Of a stretch of 64,000 bases of DNA, positions 1 through 12,600 are shown piece after piece. The notes below the pieces were generated by a model. That model had not been told where the DNA came from. It did no database searches and saw only the letters and a program-made list of their open reading frames with translations. Made by a program: the position numbers and the translations under genes. Numbering within the stretch: position 1 is the stretch's first letter; each line of letters opens with the position of its first letter. This stretch comes from Gymnothorax reevesii (lineage: Eukaryota > Chordata > Actinopteri > Anguilliformes > Muraenidae): the NCBI GenBank assembly GCA_029721435.1, contig CM056583.1:58308120-58372119 (forward strand), read 5' to 3'.

Positions 1-144
1 AATCACAGCATTGATATAGACTAGCAACATTCTGGAAAGATCTACAGGATTCCTGGGTGATCCCGCCCCCTCAAGGCAAGAAGAAGCCAGAAACCTCAAG
101 AAAGCTCTAGTCTATTTCCTCACAAAGAAGTGGTATTACACAGA

Positions 145-1019
145 TCATGTTTTGCTACAAACAGACCACCAGAGGGTGCTAATGAACAAAATAAATAGCT
201 GACGAGCAAGGCAGCAAAAACAGCATGTAACAAATCTCCATTTACAAATGATATACAGTGCTTTACATAAATACTCATACATAACAATTAGCTGATCATT
301 TAAAAGATAGTTTGCAAGAAAAAATGAGTTCAGAGATCTGGCTGAAGTACCAGAGGCAAAAACACCTCTATATCGGGAGCAAACACGTTTCTCCAGGTTC
401 TCCTCAACACGATCGATACCAAGAGCTTCAAGAAGTTTTGAGTGATGGGATCTCTTGTTGAAACCACAAACCCGCTTCATTATTTCGCCTTGGATACTAT
501 CCATATCTTCAGCTCTTCATGTCCAATATTCAGGCATTCAGTGCCAAACATAAGTGTCAGTTGAACAACAGAATTAAACAAAAATGTTTTGGCCTCAGTG
601 GACAGACCAGGATAGGAGAAGACCTTTGGGGCCAGACCAAAAGTAGCCTTTATCGCTGGCTGTGTGCGCTTATTCACGTGAGCCATTACCTTACCATCCG
701 CGTTAAAGGTTACACCCAGAATTTCAAAGGAATCAGGTTGAGTCATCGTGTTGTCTCCCTGACACCAAGTTGGGCTTGACTTAAAGCAATTTGCTCCAAT
801 AATAGACTTTCTTTTATGTTTGAAGGGAGTAGGACTCATTTGTTTCAGCCTTAGTGAAAAGCTAAATTGTTGAATTGTCCTCTCATACATACTACATGAT
901 GGTATCGCAAAGAGCGAAATATCCATTCTTCCATCCATTATCTGAACTGCCTCTTCCTCATTAATGTCACAGAGGAGCTGGAGCCTGCTGACCATGGTTG
1001 AAGGTCTAAGAATAGGCAA
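145..1019 (-). pseudogene. Non-LTR retrotransposon reverse transcriptase, C-terminal part, frameshifted
   Basis: Two minus-strand reading frames (1019-480, then 504-145) read as one interrupted protein. The first carries a reverse-transcriptase thumb-like stretch with ILGVTFNADGKV, a run of basic and helical residues, and LMFGTECLNIGHEELK. The second continues after a single-base shift near 505 with MDSIQGEIMKRVCGFNKRS and HSKLLEALGIDRVEENLEK. The order LGVxFxxDGK, then F/L-rich helix, then xLxFGxE is the pattern that follows the catalytic palm in non-LTR reverse transcriptases. The catalytic YxDD box is not in the window or has been lost. The clade is not resolved. This is an old, inactive LINE fragment and not a host gene. 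The last residues before 145 look non-homologous, so the real end is probably near 300. Confidence 0.6.
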
Positions 1020-1360
1020 TAATTTTAAGCATAATCATCACAAGGGTCATATTTGATAACTATATTACTGAATAACACTTAAACAAGAAGAATTAAGTGA
1101 CAGCCATACTCACACATCCATTTTGTATCAGCACACCCCATTTTATGGTTTACAACAGTCGGTTGATGCAAGTGTTAAGATGAAGATGTTGCCGGTGTCG
1201 ACACATCCTGGTTTTTCAATGAATGTTGGTCATACCCTTGGGCAAATTTCAGCAAATTCCATTGATGTGTTATGGCCAAGAACTTTGTCAAATGTACCGT
1301 CGTTTACACACGTGGCAGTTGTAAATCTCCATTTCAGAACATATTCTTTGAACAAACATC
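1020..1360. other. Unannotated intergenic stretch
   Basis: No coding potential or repeat structure was recognised. The plus-strand reading frame at 1123-1365 has no recognisable motif and I treat it as chance. Confidence 0.4.
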
Positions 1361-2476
1361 AGTAAGGTACAATTCAGGAACTACATGCGAGAGACACTAA
1401 TCCAAAAAACGTATCCCTTTAATGGCTTTAATCCGAGTCAAAGCCAAAAAACACAAGAATTGCCAAGCCATAATACGAAATCCAAACACAGTGTCGACTA
1501 CACAGGCAGGGGTCAGAACCAGTAAGACAGATGAGCAAAGGTGCAAATACGATAAGCAAAAAGTCGTAGTCGAACAAATCCAAGGGTCATACACAGGGCA
1601 TCCAAACACAGAAATCGTAGTCATACAAAAAGGGTCAAAATCCAAAAAGACAAAACAGTACAAAAAGGGCAAGGCAAGAATCATAGTCGGACAAACCAGT
1701 AGAAGAAAAATATTACTCAGTGGCATTCAAGGTGCTCTGCACAATGAAATATTGATCAACGTTCTGACAAGGAGCTGATTGTGAAAAGACTGCTTAAATA
1801 GACGAGAGGGAAGTCACATGCTATGCAGAAAACAGGTTAACTGGATCAGACTATTTACAACGGGAGAATCACACGAGGGAAACCCTAACCACAAAAATTG
1901 GCGAAAGCCAAGACACGGACGGGAATCACACAGACAGCCTATGACATTTAAACAGCTGCGGTCAAGGAGTTCTAAGTGCACAGATAACGAGCGCAGGAAA
2001 GTAATTAAGCACGTGCGAGAGATCTTGCAGAAACGCAGGGGAAGACGGGTATAGCTGAGCAAGAGGCGGAGACGAGAACAGGGAGATTACTGAGAGGGAA
2101 TTAGTATAAATTAGTAGCGGTGCAACTTTACAGATTTAACTAGAGTGCTCGTTAGTTAGTTAATAATCTATATACAAGGATTAGTTGTGTTTGTAGACTA
2201 TGATACAAAATACAAATGTCAGTCTTGTTAGTAATCAGAACAGTAAGACGAAGGAAGTAAACGAGAATCGAAGGAATATATTAAACATCGGAATTCGTTT
2301 TAATCACCCGAAGTAAGTGAGCACGCAAACAGGGAAGACGGACTGAACCAACTAGACCACGAGACAAGTGCAATGGAACTGAGAAATGGAATGAACTAAA
2401 AAAGACAAAATCATGAACACAGAACATGAACATAAACATGACAACAAGGCAGAATCACAACAATATCTTCCTATCT
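1361..2476 (-). repeat. LTR-like interspersed repeat, copy A (uninterrupted)
   Basis: About 1.1 kb that reappears in the opposite orientation at 36673-39418. Matching blocks include the stretch around 1430-1480 with 39300-39360, the 1500-1760 block with 39010-39290, the 1810-2060 block with 38720-38990, and 2085-2150 with the two sides of the Tc1 insertion in copy B. Read on the minus strand the unit starts with TGT, has a TATTTAAG-type TATA box upstream of the 1790-1740 region, and has an ATTAAA-like signal near its end. These are features of a long terminal repeat, but I see no internal retroelement genes and no convincing target duplication. The apparent ORFs here (1422-1778, 1818-2054 and their complements) fall inside the repeat and are not genes. 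Confidence 0.65.
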
Positions 2477-5383
2477 TGGCAGTATGACATCACTTTCAAC
2501 AAAAATTTTTTTTTTATTCATTTGGAAAATATTTAAGCTACAATGTGCATTGATAAGCACATGATTTAATCATTAGTGACACTTTGTGGGGCCCCAGAAT
2601 GAATTGCCCCTCCCAAAAACCAAAAAATGTTAAAAATATCATTTTTGTCATAAAGAAAATTGATATCGGAGGTTTGTCTGGTGGATTCATGAACCACATG
2701 GGGTGGTTTATCAATGCTGAAAATTATTTTGAATTTGGTGGTTTGGGCCAGAAAACGCCCTCTATGGGACTTCAGAATTAGCTTAATTTTCTGTTGATTT
2801 CTTCAGCGACATGCAAGAAGGGAACATTTATTATCTCACCACCAGTTTGCATAACTTTTTCAGTGACAGTTTCTGGAAAGAATACCCAAAATAGGAAATG
2901 TTCCCAGCACTGAATTATTCCACTTTTGCTTCACTTTTAATATTAGAGCAAAAGCACATTAGGGCAGAGTGGAGCATGTCGTCACACATAAATTATTTGT
3001 AGAAGTTAGAGGGGATGAGACCCAGCGAATAGCTTGATTCAGAGATGCTGTTGAGAAGAGACAAACCACTTTAAGCATTTTGAAAAGAAAATTTTGTAAC
3101 ACCAAAGATGGCAGTTGTATGGCAAATCCCACCACAGCCAATCCTAGAAACATATCTAGCCAATCGTTTTTATATTGACTCAAGCACACAGTTCAGATTC
3201 ACGATCGTTTCAACAACCATTGTTTTAATCAGTTTTATGGTTTTTTTGCTCAAGTACTCAGGTTGGAAAACTCCATTCACTGCATATCATTCAATTCAGA
3301 GGGAAAAGAAGATGATGTCGCAACATAGCAGGTGCTTGTGAAGTAGTGCTTGCATAGTGGAAGAATAACCACTGTAAAACTGTGAAGCATGTGACTTGTT
3401 CAAAATCTAAATACAAGTGTGTAACATGTAAATGCATGCATTTACATGGTGATTATTTTTGTAAATAGGTGTTCTAATTGACACAGATATCTATTGAATG
3501 TTGCGATCACGGTTTTTCAGATTGGTTGAATACACTTTAAAAATTAATCTAAACACTGCGACTTGTTTAAAAAAGTGTTACACCAAAGTGTTTTGCATAT
3601 ATTCAGAAGTTAAACTTTTGGTTTTACAGTACAGTTGGGGAAAATACATTCAAAACCTGATTTTAGAGCAACATCACCAAACGTTTAAAGTGGTTTTTAT
3701 CAGCTTTGACTGTTAATTCTATACTTGCAGGGTTTGTGTCCCAGTGATAATTGAGAGCAAAGTTATATTACCATCCCCCCCCCCTTTATACATTTAGATA
3801 GGAGCCTGGTCTTGTTAGCCCAAAATAACTGCTGGGGGACATTGCCAAGATGGCAGCAGAGTGGCACAACTTGCCTATAAGGACTTTGCTTGATTTCAGT
3901 TAAGCTATAATTTTGTTGACGTGAAAGAAGGAGTAATGGTTGAGAACAACAGTAAGAGACTGGATGTAACTGCAGGATTCAGCTAGGTGAGGCAGTGCCA
4001 GGGGTGAAGGGATAGGAAAGGCCCCTGATCTCACCTCTATCGTTGGACCATGAGTTTCTCAGCCTGGAACAGAGGACTGCAGATTGGCATTTCCCTGGAA
4101 CATCACAGACTCCAGTGGTTACCATAGGCATTGTAGTGTATCAAGCTCCTCGTTCAAAAAGACACATTTTCACCTTGAAACCCATTCAATCCAATCCCAG
4201 TTCACTAACATCTTCTGGCCAGCTGTCCTTTTTTCATGTAAATACAACAGAAGCAATCAGATCAGTCAGGAAAGAGAGCGTACCACACACCAAGACACAG
4301 TTGCTGCTTCAGTGTTTAAAGTTGTGGCTGTATGTTGGCTGATATCTGATATAGCTCTGTCCTACTTGCTTTCAAACTTAGAATAAGTGAATTTACACTG
4401 AAAAAAAGTTGTCACAAGAAAGTTGGTAAAACACATTGCGTTTAGCACCGTTTTAAAATGCTCTCAAAGTCAAATGACAACAACTTCGAATAAAATGCGA
4501 TATCCCATAAAAAATCTGTTAAATCAGGTTAATGCAGAACTGTACCATGATATTGCTGACATTTTTATCAGGATTTTCTTTTTTCACTGTGCAGAGGAAG
4601 GGTGCGCCTGTCTGTGAAAGAGAAACATTTTATAAAGGTGTGGGTAGAGTAGACAAAACAGTCTGTGAGGATATACTGTTTTGTATTATGAGTTTCACAA
4701 GGTGCTGTTGTCAGACCGATGATGTTTTTAATGATAAACTGCCAATTGAGTCGTACCATGTGTTCCTGTGAACAGACATTGCTTTCATGATTTTTGTGAA
4801 ACAGAATATTCATTTTGCTTTCATACAAGAAAAACAGATTACAGGCAGGCATCTAGCAAACAAATCCTTCAAGATTTTTGATTTAAAAGTATAAGTGGAG
4901 GTACCTGTCAAAATGACAGCCAGAAAGCTGGCAGGAAAGAAACATTTTTAGCTATTTTAAACAAAAGACAATTCAAGCTAAAAATGCTGAAAATTTACAT
5001 ACAAAAGTGAAGAATATAATGAGTTTGGAAGCAGCTGTGTTGGCTGTGGGAAAACAGCTTGCATGACTGATGATAAGGAACATCCAGCTCACTGGGTGCA
5101 AAAATCTGCTGTTGAATTTCCACTACTTATATCTCTAATTATATGCTTCGTACAATGAAAAGGTTGCTGATTAGGTTTAGTAAACACATCAATAGACCAA
5201 TCCAGAGTACAGCCCACCCGGGCCTATCCAGCCAAAGAGATCCAGGGCTGCAGTCACGTGACTGCACCCAGCTCGCGCCCGCCATAACCTCGGACAAACA
5301 ATTATTCGAACTGCTTTCTCTATTGGGAGAGTACATTCGCGCAATGTTTTCGCATTTTTGTCACTGTAAAATCTCACACAATG
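2477..5383. other. Gene-free AT-rich stretch
   Basis: About 2.9 kb with no supported gene. It contains a short C-run near 3774-3784 and several poly-T and poly-A tracts. Small reading frames at 3108-3341, 3498-3716, 4043-4386 and 4532-4771 show no recognisable domain, no biased codon use and no flanking splice logic. The segment around 5205-5300 is clearly richer in G+C than its surroundings but was not identified. Confidence 0.4.
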
Positions 5384-5389
5384 GTAAAG
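5384..5389 (+). repeat. Target-site duplication, left copy (GTAAAG)
   Basis: GTAAAG directly precedes the left terminus at 5390 and is repeated exactly at 7513-7518, directly after the right terminus. This is the expected footprint of a DNA-transposon insertion with a 6 bp duplication. Confidence 0.75.
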
Positions 5390-5399
5390 TATGGAGGGT

Positions 5400-5822
5400 G
5401 ATTTGTGCCATAATTAAATACAATACACACATTGAAATACAATGCACTAATTGAAATACAATACACATATCGAAAATACAATACATGCCTCGAAATACAA
5501 TACACACCTCAAAAATACAATACATGTGTAACAATCAATACAATACTAAAATGATTTCTTTTTCAATGTCTATCAGGAATATTCATGCCAAAATGAATGC
5601 ATATCACGCCTCGAAATGCAATACATACCTTGAAAATACAATACAAATGTAACAATAAATACAATACAAAAATGCTTTGTTTTTCAATGTCGGTCAGGAA
5701 TATTTGTGCCAAAATTAAAACAATACAACCGTATTGTTTTTCAAGTTGTGTATTGTATTTCAATGTGTGCATTGTATTTCCATGAGTGCATTGTATTTCC
5801 ATGTGTGGTTTTGGCACTATGT
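5400..5822. repeat. Left subterminal repeat array (ATACAATAC words)
   Basis: At least fifteen near-copies of a short word containing ATACAATAC occur here, first mainly in direct orientation (5418-5660) and then in reverse complement (5736-5800). The switch is centred on the palindromic AAAACAATAC/GTATTGTTTT at about 5718-5742. A longer unit with TTTTTCAATGTC and a following CAGGAATAT occurs twice (about 5558 and 5681). Such subterminal arrays are commonly transposase binding sites. That role is inferred. Confidence 0.7.
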
Positions 5823-7019
5823 AAATTTTAGTCAATGAGCTCCGACCAATTAATATGATTGGACGAGGCTTTCCATAGAGTGCCTAAGTCACGCCCGGTT
5901 GGTACTCTGATGTATACGATGGTCTGGGTGAATACACTTGTCTGATTGGCTGGCAGGTGTTAATTAATACCGTGAAACCGCACAGATAGTTCGGCTACGT
6001 TAGTTTGACCGTTCGAAGTGGGAAATTCATCCGCTATCAACTGATAGCAACGTAAGAGCACTGGCATTTGGCTATGTATAACAGAAACCTAGATACTCAT
6101 TTATCTCCAGGGGACTGTTTCAATAAACTTTACTTGTCCGACCGAGTCAAACCATCAGTCGAGTGAAAAGTCGGTCCTTCGACAGACCGTGTCCGTCAGG
6201 TGTTTCAATAAAACAAAAGTAGGATGTCCGACCATGGTCCGACGGTTCATCACTGTTCGTTCGAAGTTGCGTGAGAGTTTACACCTCAGCGATGCACTGC
6301 TTCGCTATTTGACATTCAAATATTCGAAATAAGTTAACGTTAAATGAAATAAGAAAAAAAACCCGATTTTGATTAGGTAGATCATTAACTTCTATTCAGA
6401 CATAAATTTACGGCGCACATCGCTGTACGATGTCACATAACGTTAAGTATCATTTTCAGTAGGCTGTTAACTGAATACAGCCCAGCTAATTAAAAGCAGT
6501 CTTTGCTCATTGTGCACTCTGTGCTAAAACTACGATTGGCAACAAAACAAAGCTCTTCAACACACACGAGACATTAAAACATTCCTATCGTCACAATCGC
6601 TCATTTTACAGAATCGAGTTAAGCTGCTTTCACACTGGACGAAAAACGAATGTTTCGCACGACAGATTATTCAAAGTCAATGCAAAGACACGAGATCGTC
6701 CTGTGGGGCAGTTAACGATAGGTGCTGCAGCGATAATGACCGTAAAAATTAAAGTAGTGAAGTAATCACCCTTTATTCATTGAACGACAGTAACTGTGTA
6801 CAGTTACAAAGGAAGCTAACATGTCCACTTCATGTGTCAGCGACTGCTGACAGTTCGCTGACTACGTGCTCTGACGACAGACCGATTTCAGCTCGCTAGC
6901 TCTACGGAAACCATTATTTATATTTGTAGGCTTGTTGGTCCAAACAAATCCGCCGGCCAGCGTGGGCGCCTGGCCAATCCTGGCCACGCAGGGCGTATCT
7001 AGCCAAGAACCAGCCTACA

Positions 7020-7505
7020 TCGTGCCAAAACTGCATATCGAAATACAATACTGCATATTGAAATACAATACAAGGTGTATTGTATTTCATTGCGAGGCTT
7101 TTGGCACAGAGCTCGAAATACAATACATGCCTCGAAAATACAATACATGAGTAACAATAAATACAATACGAACATAATTTGTTTTTCAATGTCGGTCAGG
7201 ATTATTCATGACAAAATTAAATACAATGCACACATTGAAATACAATACACGTATTGAGAATACAATACACATTTTAAAATACAATACACATCTCGAAAAT
7301 ACAATGCAGTTGAATTGTTTTAATTTTGGCACAAATATTCCTGACTCACATTGAAAAACAAAGGATTTTTGTATTGTATTTACGGTTACACATGTATTGT
7401 ATTTTCAAGATGTGTATTGTATTTAAGCATTTTTGTATTGTATTTATTGCTACACATGTATTGTATTTTCAAGATGTGTATTTTTTAATTATGGCACAAA
7501 TCACC
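7020..7505. repeat. Right subterminal repeat array (ATACAATAC words)
   Basis: This mirrors the left array. Direct copies occur at 7037-7165 and 7215-7310, and reverse-complement copies at 7366-7480, with a local palindrome around 7057-7090 centred on GAAATACAATACAAGGTG. Together with the left array it gives the element its two-hairpin layout. Confidence 0.7.
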
Positions 7506-7512
7506 CTCCATA

Positions 7513-7518
7513 GTAAAG
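7513..7518 (+). repeat. Target-site duplication, right copy (GTAAAG)
   Basis: Exact repeat of 5384-5389, directly after the terminal ATA of the right inverted repeat. Confidence 0.75.
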
Positions 7519-9225
7519 CAGTGTGGTTAGGGTGAGTGTAAATTGGACACGATATACCCAGACAGGGTCATAAACACTGCTTTCAGGAAGCTGGATATGG
7601 CAATTAATCTGCTAATAATTACTCGTTATTCTGAAAGCTCAACTCGCTTTGTTGACGAACAATAACGCCTCTTGATGGTTTTGCACTGGGCTGTAAAGGG
7701 GTCGAGAGGCTGCAGGCTTTCATTCAAACAGAGCAGAAACACACCTGATACAATTAATGCAGGCTTCACTCAGAGCACCGTTTCAATCAAAGACTTATTA
7801 TCAATGAGTGTGGCTTCTGGGACTTCAACATTGAGCGATAGCATTTGCATCTCGCTTCAACTTCAGGGGTGTTAATAAGAGAAAATGACACTTTGTGAAT
7901 ATACCCAGATAAAAAATAATTATAACCCTTGTCTTTTGCTTTTTTTTGCGATGCGATCCGTTTTTAAAAACACGAGATTGATGTTTTCAGGAAGTGCTTC
8001 CAATGAGGTTATAAGGGACGTGGCGCCATCTTCAGCAAAGCTTGACCTAGGCCCGGCCGTTGCTATGCGTAGTTAGGGGGTGGGCGGAGCTATGGAATGG
8101 TCTATTGCAAATTAAGCAAAGTATGTTGTATATGGGAAAAGGTTGAGAGTAAGCATGTGTTAATAGGTCAGGATTCTGCCTGCCCAAGAACACAGTACTT
8201 CTAGGACATCATGAAGATATGATTTTGAGCCTCAAAAAAGGTATTGCACCATCACCTCAAGGTGTTGAATGGGACAAATATGTAGCAAGCGTGATGAACA
8301 ACTCAGAGTATCCAAGTGCAGAGCACAATTTGTATTGGCACAGTAGTAACCACTTGTAATGCACCTCCCTTTTTGTATTCCTTTGCCTGCCTAACCCCTT
8401 TGTGCAGAAGCCAAATCTGGCTTTTTAGGTGTTACCTGATTTAAGGCTTTATAATTCAAGATTGCAGCTTCACAGACAGAAAAACTTTGGCTTTATTGAG
8501 TCTAGACACTTTAGACTCCCATCGTATTTCAGTTTATTTTTATGATTTTGGTGGAGAAAAGGGGCTGCAAACATAAAAAATCTTCATGAGAATTCACCAT
8601 TGCAATAGCAAAAAAAAATAATAATACTGACAAATGAAAAGCTGCTCGGGCTTAAATCTATACATTTCTGAGATCATAAACTTCTTGACCAGAAGTACAA
8701 TTCATCTTGAACATTACATTCTAGATTACCCGCTTGCTATGAGCCAAATTAGACAGCTATCCAGGTGTCTCCCCAAAGTCTTAGATCCATCAAAATGGTT
8801 CACTGTCAAATTATACATTAATCATATATTTAACACAAATTAACTTTTGGGGCAAGAAATTCAGCATGAACTAATGATTTTCTGGTTGAGTTTAGCATGA
8901 ATTTATCAATATCAGTGCAGTTTAACATCACTGGTCACCAGTGACCTCTCCAAACACAAAACATGTCTTTCCTCCATAATAAAGTTAACGATATTGTCCA
9001 TTTTTCTTCAAAGTCCCCCAAGCATTAAATAAAGTACTGATTAAACAGCTATAACATTCACGCTGCAATGAAAAGCTAACCGCTCTCATATCCAAGCTCA
9101 AACCTTACACCTTATAAGGGTAAAAACTCACTAACTCATTAATATCTGAATTCTGAAATACACCTTATTTTAACAGAACAGAAATTTCACTTTCAGGAAA
9201 AATCAAACGACATATACCTCCATAT
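7519..9225. other. Unannotated intergenic stretch
   Basis: No supported gene. A G+C-richer patch lies around 8015-8090 and an AT-rich patch around 8560-8640. Reading frames at 7672-7875, 7885-8076 and 8634-8843 have no recognisable motif. Confidence 0.35.
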
Positions 9226-9388
9226 TCAACAGAATGGTGTAATGAACGTACCGAGGGATATACCGACGTGCGTGGGCTGCATGCATTTGGAGAAACGAAA
9301 ACCTCGGCATTCGATGTCTTTGAACGCGGTATAAATTCTACAGCAAAAAGCTATAATGAGCAAAATACAAACATAGTAGAAGTTTAAC

Positions 9389-9594
9389 CTGTTTTCTTCA
9401 TTGATGCCCTCCTCCAGAGACAGATGTATCGGGTAGAAGGAACCCTCCAGTACTGTTTCATTCGGAATAATTCCCATTGACCGCGTCCATACAACATGAA
9501 TCTCGTAAATGAAACTGAACACTTCAGGCCGGTTTTGAGTGTCTTTGTTTCTTTGATATCGCATCATTTTCAGCTGCGCAACCGTGGCCAACAT
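9389..9594 (-). CDS. Possible coding exon of unknown identity
   Basis: The minus-strand reading frame runs from an ATG at 9594 to a stop at 9226 and stays open upstream to about 9675. The first 68 codons look protein-like: a basic start (LKMMRYQRNKDTQNRPEV), then alternating hydrophobic and polar residues with FSFIYEIHVVW and LEGSFYPIHLSLEEG, ending in INEEN. At 9389/9388 the sequence AACAG/GTTAAA offers a splice donor, and beyond it the frame becomes a cysteine- and aromatic-rich stretch that looks intronic. I do not recognise the family. There is no signal peptide and no clear acceptor upstream, so it could be a first exon or a chance ORF. Confidence 0.25.
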
Positions 9595-9675
9595 TCGAAG
9601 AACACAACGGACCTTACTTTTACGCTTAGCTTTGTATAATATTCTTATTGTCCAGTCAATGTATTTCAGTTATTG

Positions 9676-12600
9676 AGGAAAGTTTAAACACTCGGGAATT
9701 GGATAAGAAACAAGTCTATCAATACATTGTTACTGGGGAAGCTTCACGAGGGCGTGACCTATAACTGTAGAGTTAGGCAGATGAATCTGAGAATATAATT
9801 GAGTGACTGGCTGTCGAAACCAGTACTTGGGAGGATAGAAGGGAGCGCTGAATTTGTCAATGGAGGAATATACGCGTTAATCCATGGGAGGGAACTACGC
9901 ATATTTTGTGTGTGATGACTGTAATTGACAGTAGAATGTGAGAGAATCAATTCTATGTCAGATTTTTTGCTTCACAAAATGTATTTTTTTAACCACTAAT
10001 TGGAATACTGTTGGCTCACTGTAGCTAAAATGGTTGCTACTGAGTACTAAGTTTTTTCCTGTCGCAAGTGATAATTTTTTAAAACTCCTGGATCGATACT
10101 ATGGGCAAGGATATTGACCAGTTTGCACATCAGGCTTAGCTGAGGAGATTAATTCATGCAGCTCCTGAAAAACAGGGATTGGAGGGAACTTCTCCATACT
10201 CTAAATCGCGTTTCAGCTCTGCCTGCTTGTGAATATTCAATAGCTGATCCGGGGGTGCCATCTCCTGGTCGAGTACTGTAACTAAGTGCTTAAATTTGCA
10301 TATCTATAGCCGCGAGCGTCTACATCTGCAGAGAGGGGTTAACTGCCCTTACTCAATTATCCGATTATTCTCAGTTCTCTTCAGTTAATGATTTTCTCCT
10401 GTTTCCTTTTAATTAATTAGATCCCTTTTTTCTATTTAAAGCTTAGTTTTTTTTTCCTTTCAAGGGCAGGTAGCCATAGTCGGTTCCCTCTTAGTCCCCT
10501 CCAAAGGGGATTGTGTGCACTGACTTTCAGTTCTCCTACAAGTTCTGTATTTGTTTTTGCTATAGGCCTACCACCACTCTATTTAATTAAATCCACGTCC
10601 CTGCACTTGGGTCCTCAGCTTCACTCCTTGACCTGGTGCCCTTTTAACATTTCTGGGGTCCGGGCCATGACACCATCCCAAAACACAATCCAAAAATCTC
10701 AGAGCAAAAAAAAAAATGTAAAAGGTGACAGCAACAAAAAATCCAACACAAAGAATGCCAGGAAATCAATCCAAATGGTCCTGCAGAGGAAGCTCACCAG
10801 CCATTCGGTCAGAGAACAGAAAGTAAACCGGCACTTAAATGGCAAACATAAAGAATTAACTGAGGTCAGGTCAACAAAAGCAAGCTCAGTACCTCACTGT
10901 ATTTGAGTGACAAACACAGAGGGCTAATTACATAAGGCAAGATGATGATAGACTAGGGTCAGGTGATCTCAGCATTTGGGTGAGGCCATAAGTGGCTTAA
11001 AATTGTGTAGACTTGAGGTAGGTGTTACAATTATTGTTTCCATGCTGTTATCTCTCTGAAAAGTCATAATTTGTTTATCACTGAGTTGTTTGGCTACTGA
11101 GAAATTAGTAAATCAAAAATAAAAATGATTAAGGGTTGGACTCAATCAGCACTTTTATACCTGCTATGCTGTAAAACATCATGAGGCTATTTAACAGAAG
11201 CCTGTATCATTCTGGTGTTCACAAAGCAGGATTACTGATTTAGCCTGATCACAAAACTGAGCTCACCCTGACTGCACCCAGTTGTACAACGATTTGAGGA
11301 TCAGCCCCTTGTTCAGGTATTCAAATGTGCAGCTTGGATACTCATCATAATGTGTTTGTGATATGCTAAAGCAAAAGATAGCAAATGCTTTAAAGCCACT
11401 GCTTTACTGTTCTACTGCAACTGAAAGCAAGAAAGTGTTTTTCATCATCATGAGTGTATAAAGTGACTGAGTTTTAAGTGCTCTTTAATGACTTAATGAC
11501 TGATGTTGGATTGATAAACTGAGTGGGTTGCATTGGTTTCAAATCATTTGATGGGCCTGGTTTAAATAATGAATTTCAGATTTTTTTCTCTTTTTTTTTT
11601 TTTTTACTCGTCTAGGTGCGGGTGCAGTTCCGACTTTGGAACAATGACCCAAATCTGTCTGCGAGAAATATCAGGAAACATGCCTTGCATGGAGAAATAT
11701 TGCCTCAACATTAACATTACTAAGGAAACATTGTCTGGGGAGATGTTTGGCTTAATTCTGTATAAATTTCCTCAAAAGACCTTTTAGAAAGTCCAAAACT
11801 TTGAAGTTTTGATAAAAGAAAATATATCCACTCCACTCAAATAATGTGTTTTAATGGTGAAAGCAATCACTTGTTCTCGCAATACCAATGTAACCATATA
11901 TGTTTAGTAAAAGACTCATAATCATCTGTTGAAGTTCTTGAGAGAGCTCTTTGAAAAAAAATTATTTGGAATTGATTAGATTTTTTTTGTTCACCTTGCT
12001 GGAACATCAAATCTAAAAAAAAAACATTAAAAATGAAGACACTGTCAATCAGGAGTAGAAATGATGAATACCAAATGTGCTCACAGGCTCAATAAGATAT
12101 AAAAGTACTTGTGAGAAACAGTCCAACATTGGATGGGATCTGGTTTCTTCAATTTTGTACATTGTGCAGTATCTAGGTTATTGTTGAAATGTCCTGGAAG
12201 TATCCACACATTTTATTTCCTCTTACAGGAGTTTTTTTTTTATCAAACAAAGTGATTCAATAATTAAAGGTGCCAAGTTATTATGAAGGAACTAGGGAAA
12301 AATGCTCTAAGTGATTCCAAATTACGTTTAATGGACCTTTCACATGGAAGAATTGCTACTTAGGTCTATGTTATTTTGTCATTCTTCAAAACTTGATTGG
12401 CGGAGACTCTAGCAGCGCTTGGGCCCTCATCTAGTCATGTTGCCTAATGTATTCTCATTAGAAAGTTTTTTCTGCGTCAAAACATGAAAAATTGTGTGGC
12501 AACACGTCAAATTAAGTATAGCTGCACTAATTCTTTATTAGGTGTGTCCAATGCCCTCATTACCAATGAACAGAGTTATTAGTAATGTTTTATGAGTTTG

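Larger units (their letters stand above)
5390..7512. mobile_element. 2.1 kb non-autonomous DNA transposon with hairpin-forming arms
   Basis: The termini are perfect inverted repeats of 28 bp beginning TATGGAGGGTGATTTGTGCC (5390 inward and 7512 inward). Both are followed by dense copies of a GAAATACAATAC-type word about every 18-22 bp. The left arm (about 5390-5822) and right arm (about 7020-7512) each contain the word in both orientations, turning over near 5730-5740 and near 7070, so each arm is itself a large imperfect hairpin. A second inverted pair, TGGTTTTGGCAC at about 5811 and its complement near 7023, marks the inner border of the arms. The core (about 5825-7015) is unique, CpG-rich and has no long reading frame. 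No transposase is present, so it must have been mobilised in trans. A 6 bp duplication and 28 bp TIR do not assign it securely to a superfamily. Confidence 0.75.

Noticed and set aside
1422..2054. Lysine-rich and arginine-rich plus-strand frames that look like small basic proteins
   Set aside because: They lie inside the LTR-like repeat, are not conserved as frames in copy B, and have no domain.
5400..7505. CRISPR-like array because of regularly spaced short repeats
   Set aside because: Repeats are variable, occur in both orientations without unique spacers of constant length, and sit inside a eukaryotic transposon.
5390..7512. Assignment of the hairpin-armed element to the Dada superfamily because of its 6 bp duplication
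   Set aside because: No transposase is present and the target is not a small-RNA gene. Duplication length alone is not enough.
9226..9594. Possible maelstrom-like similarity (SLEEGI near an aromatic-rich strand)
   Set aside because: The spacing of the conserved residues does not fit and only a few residues agree.
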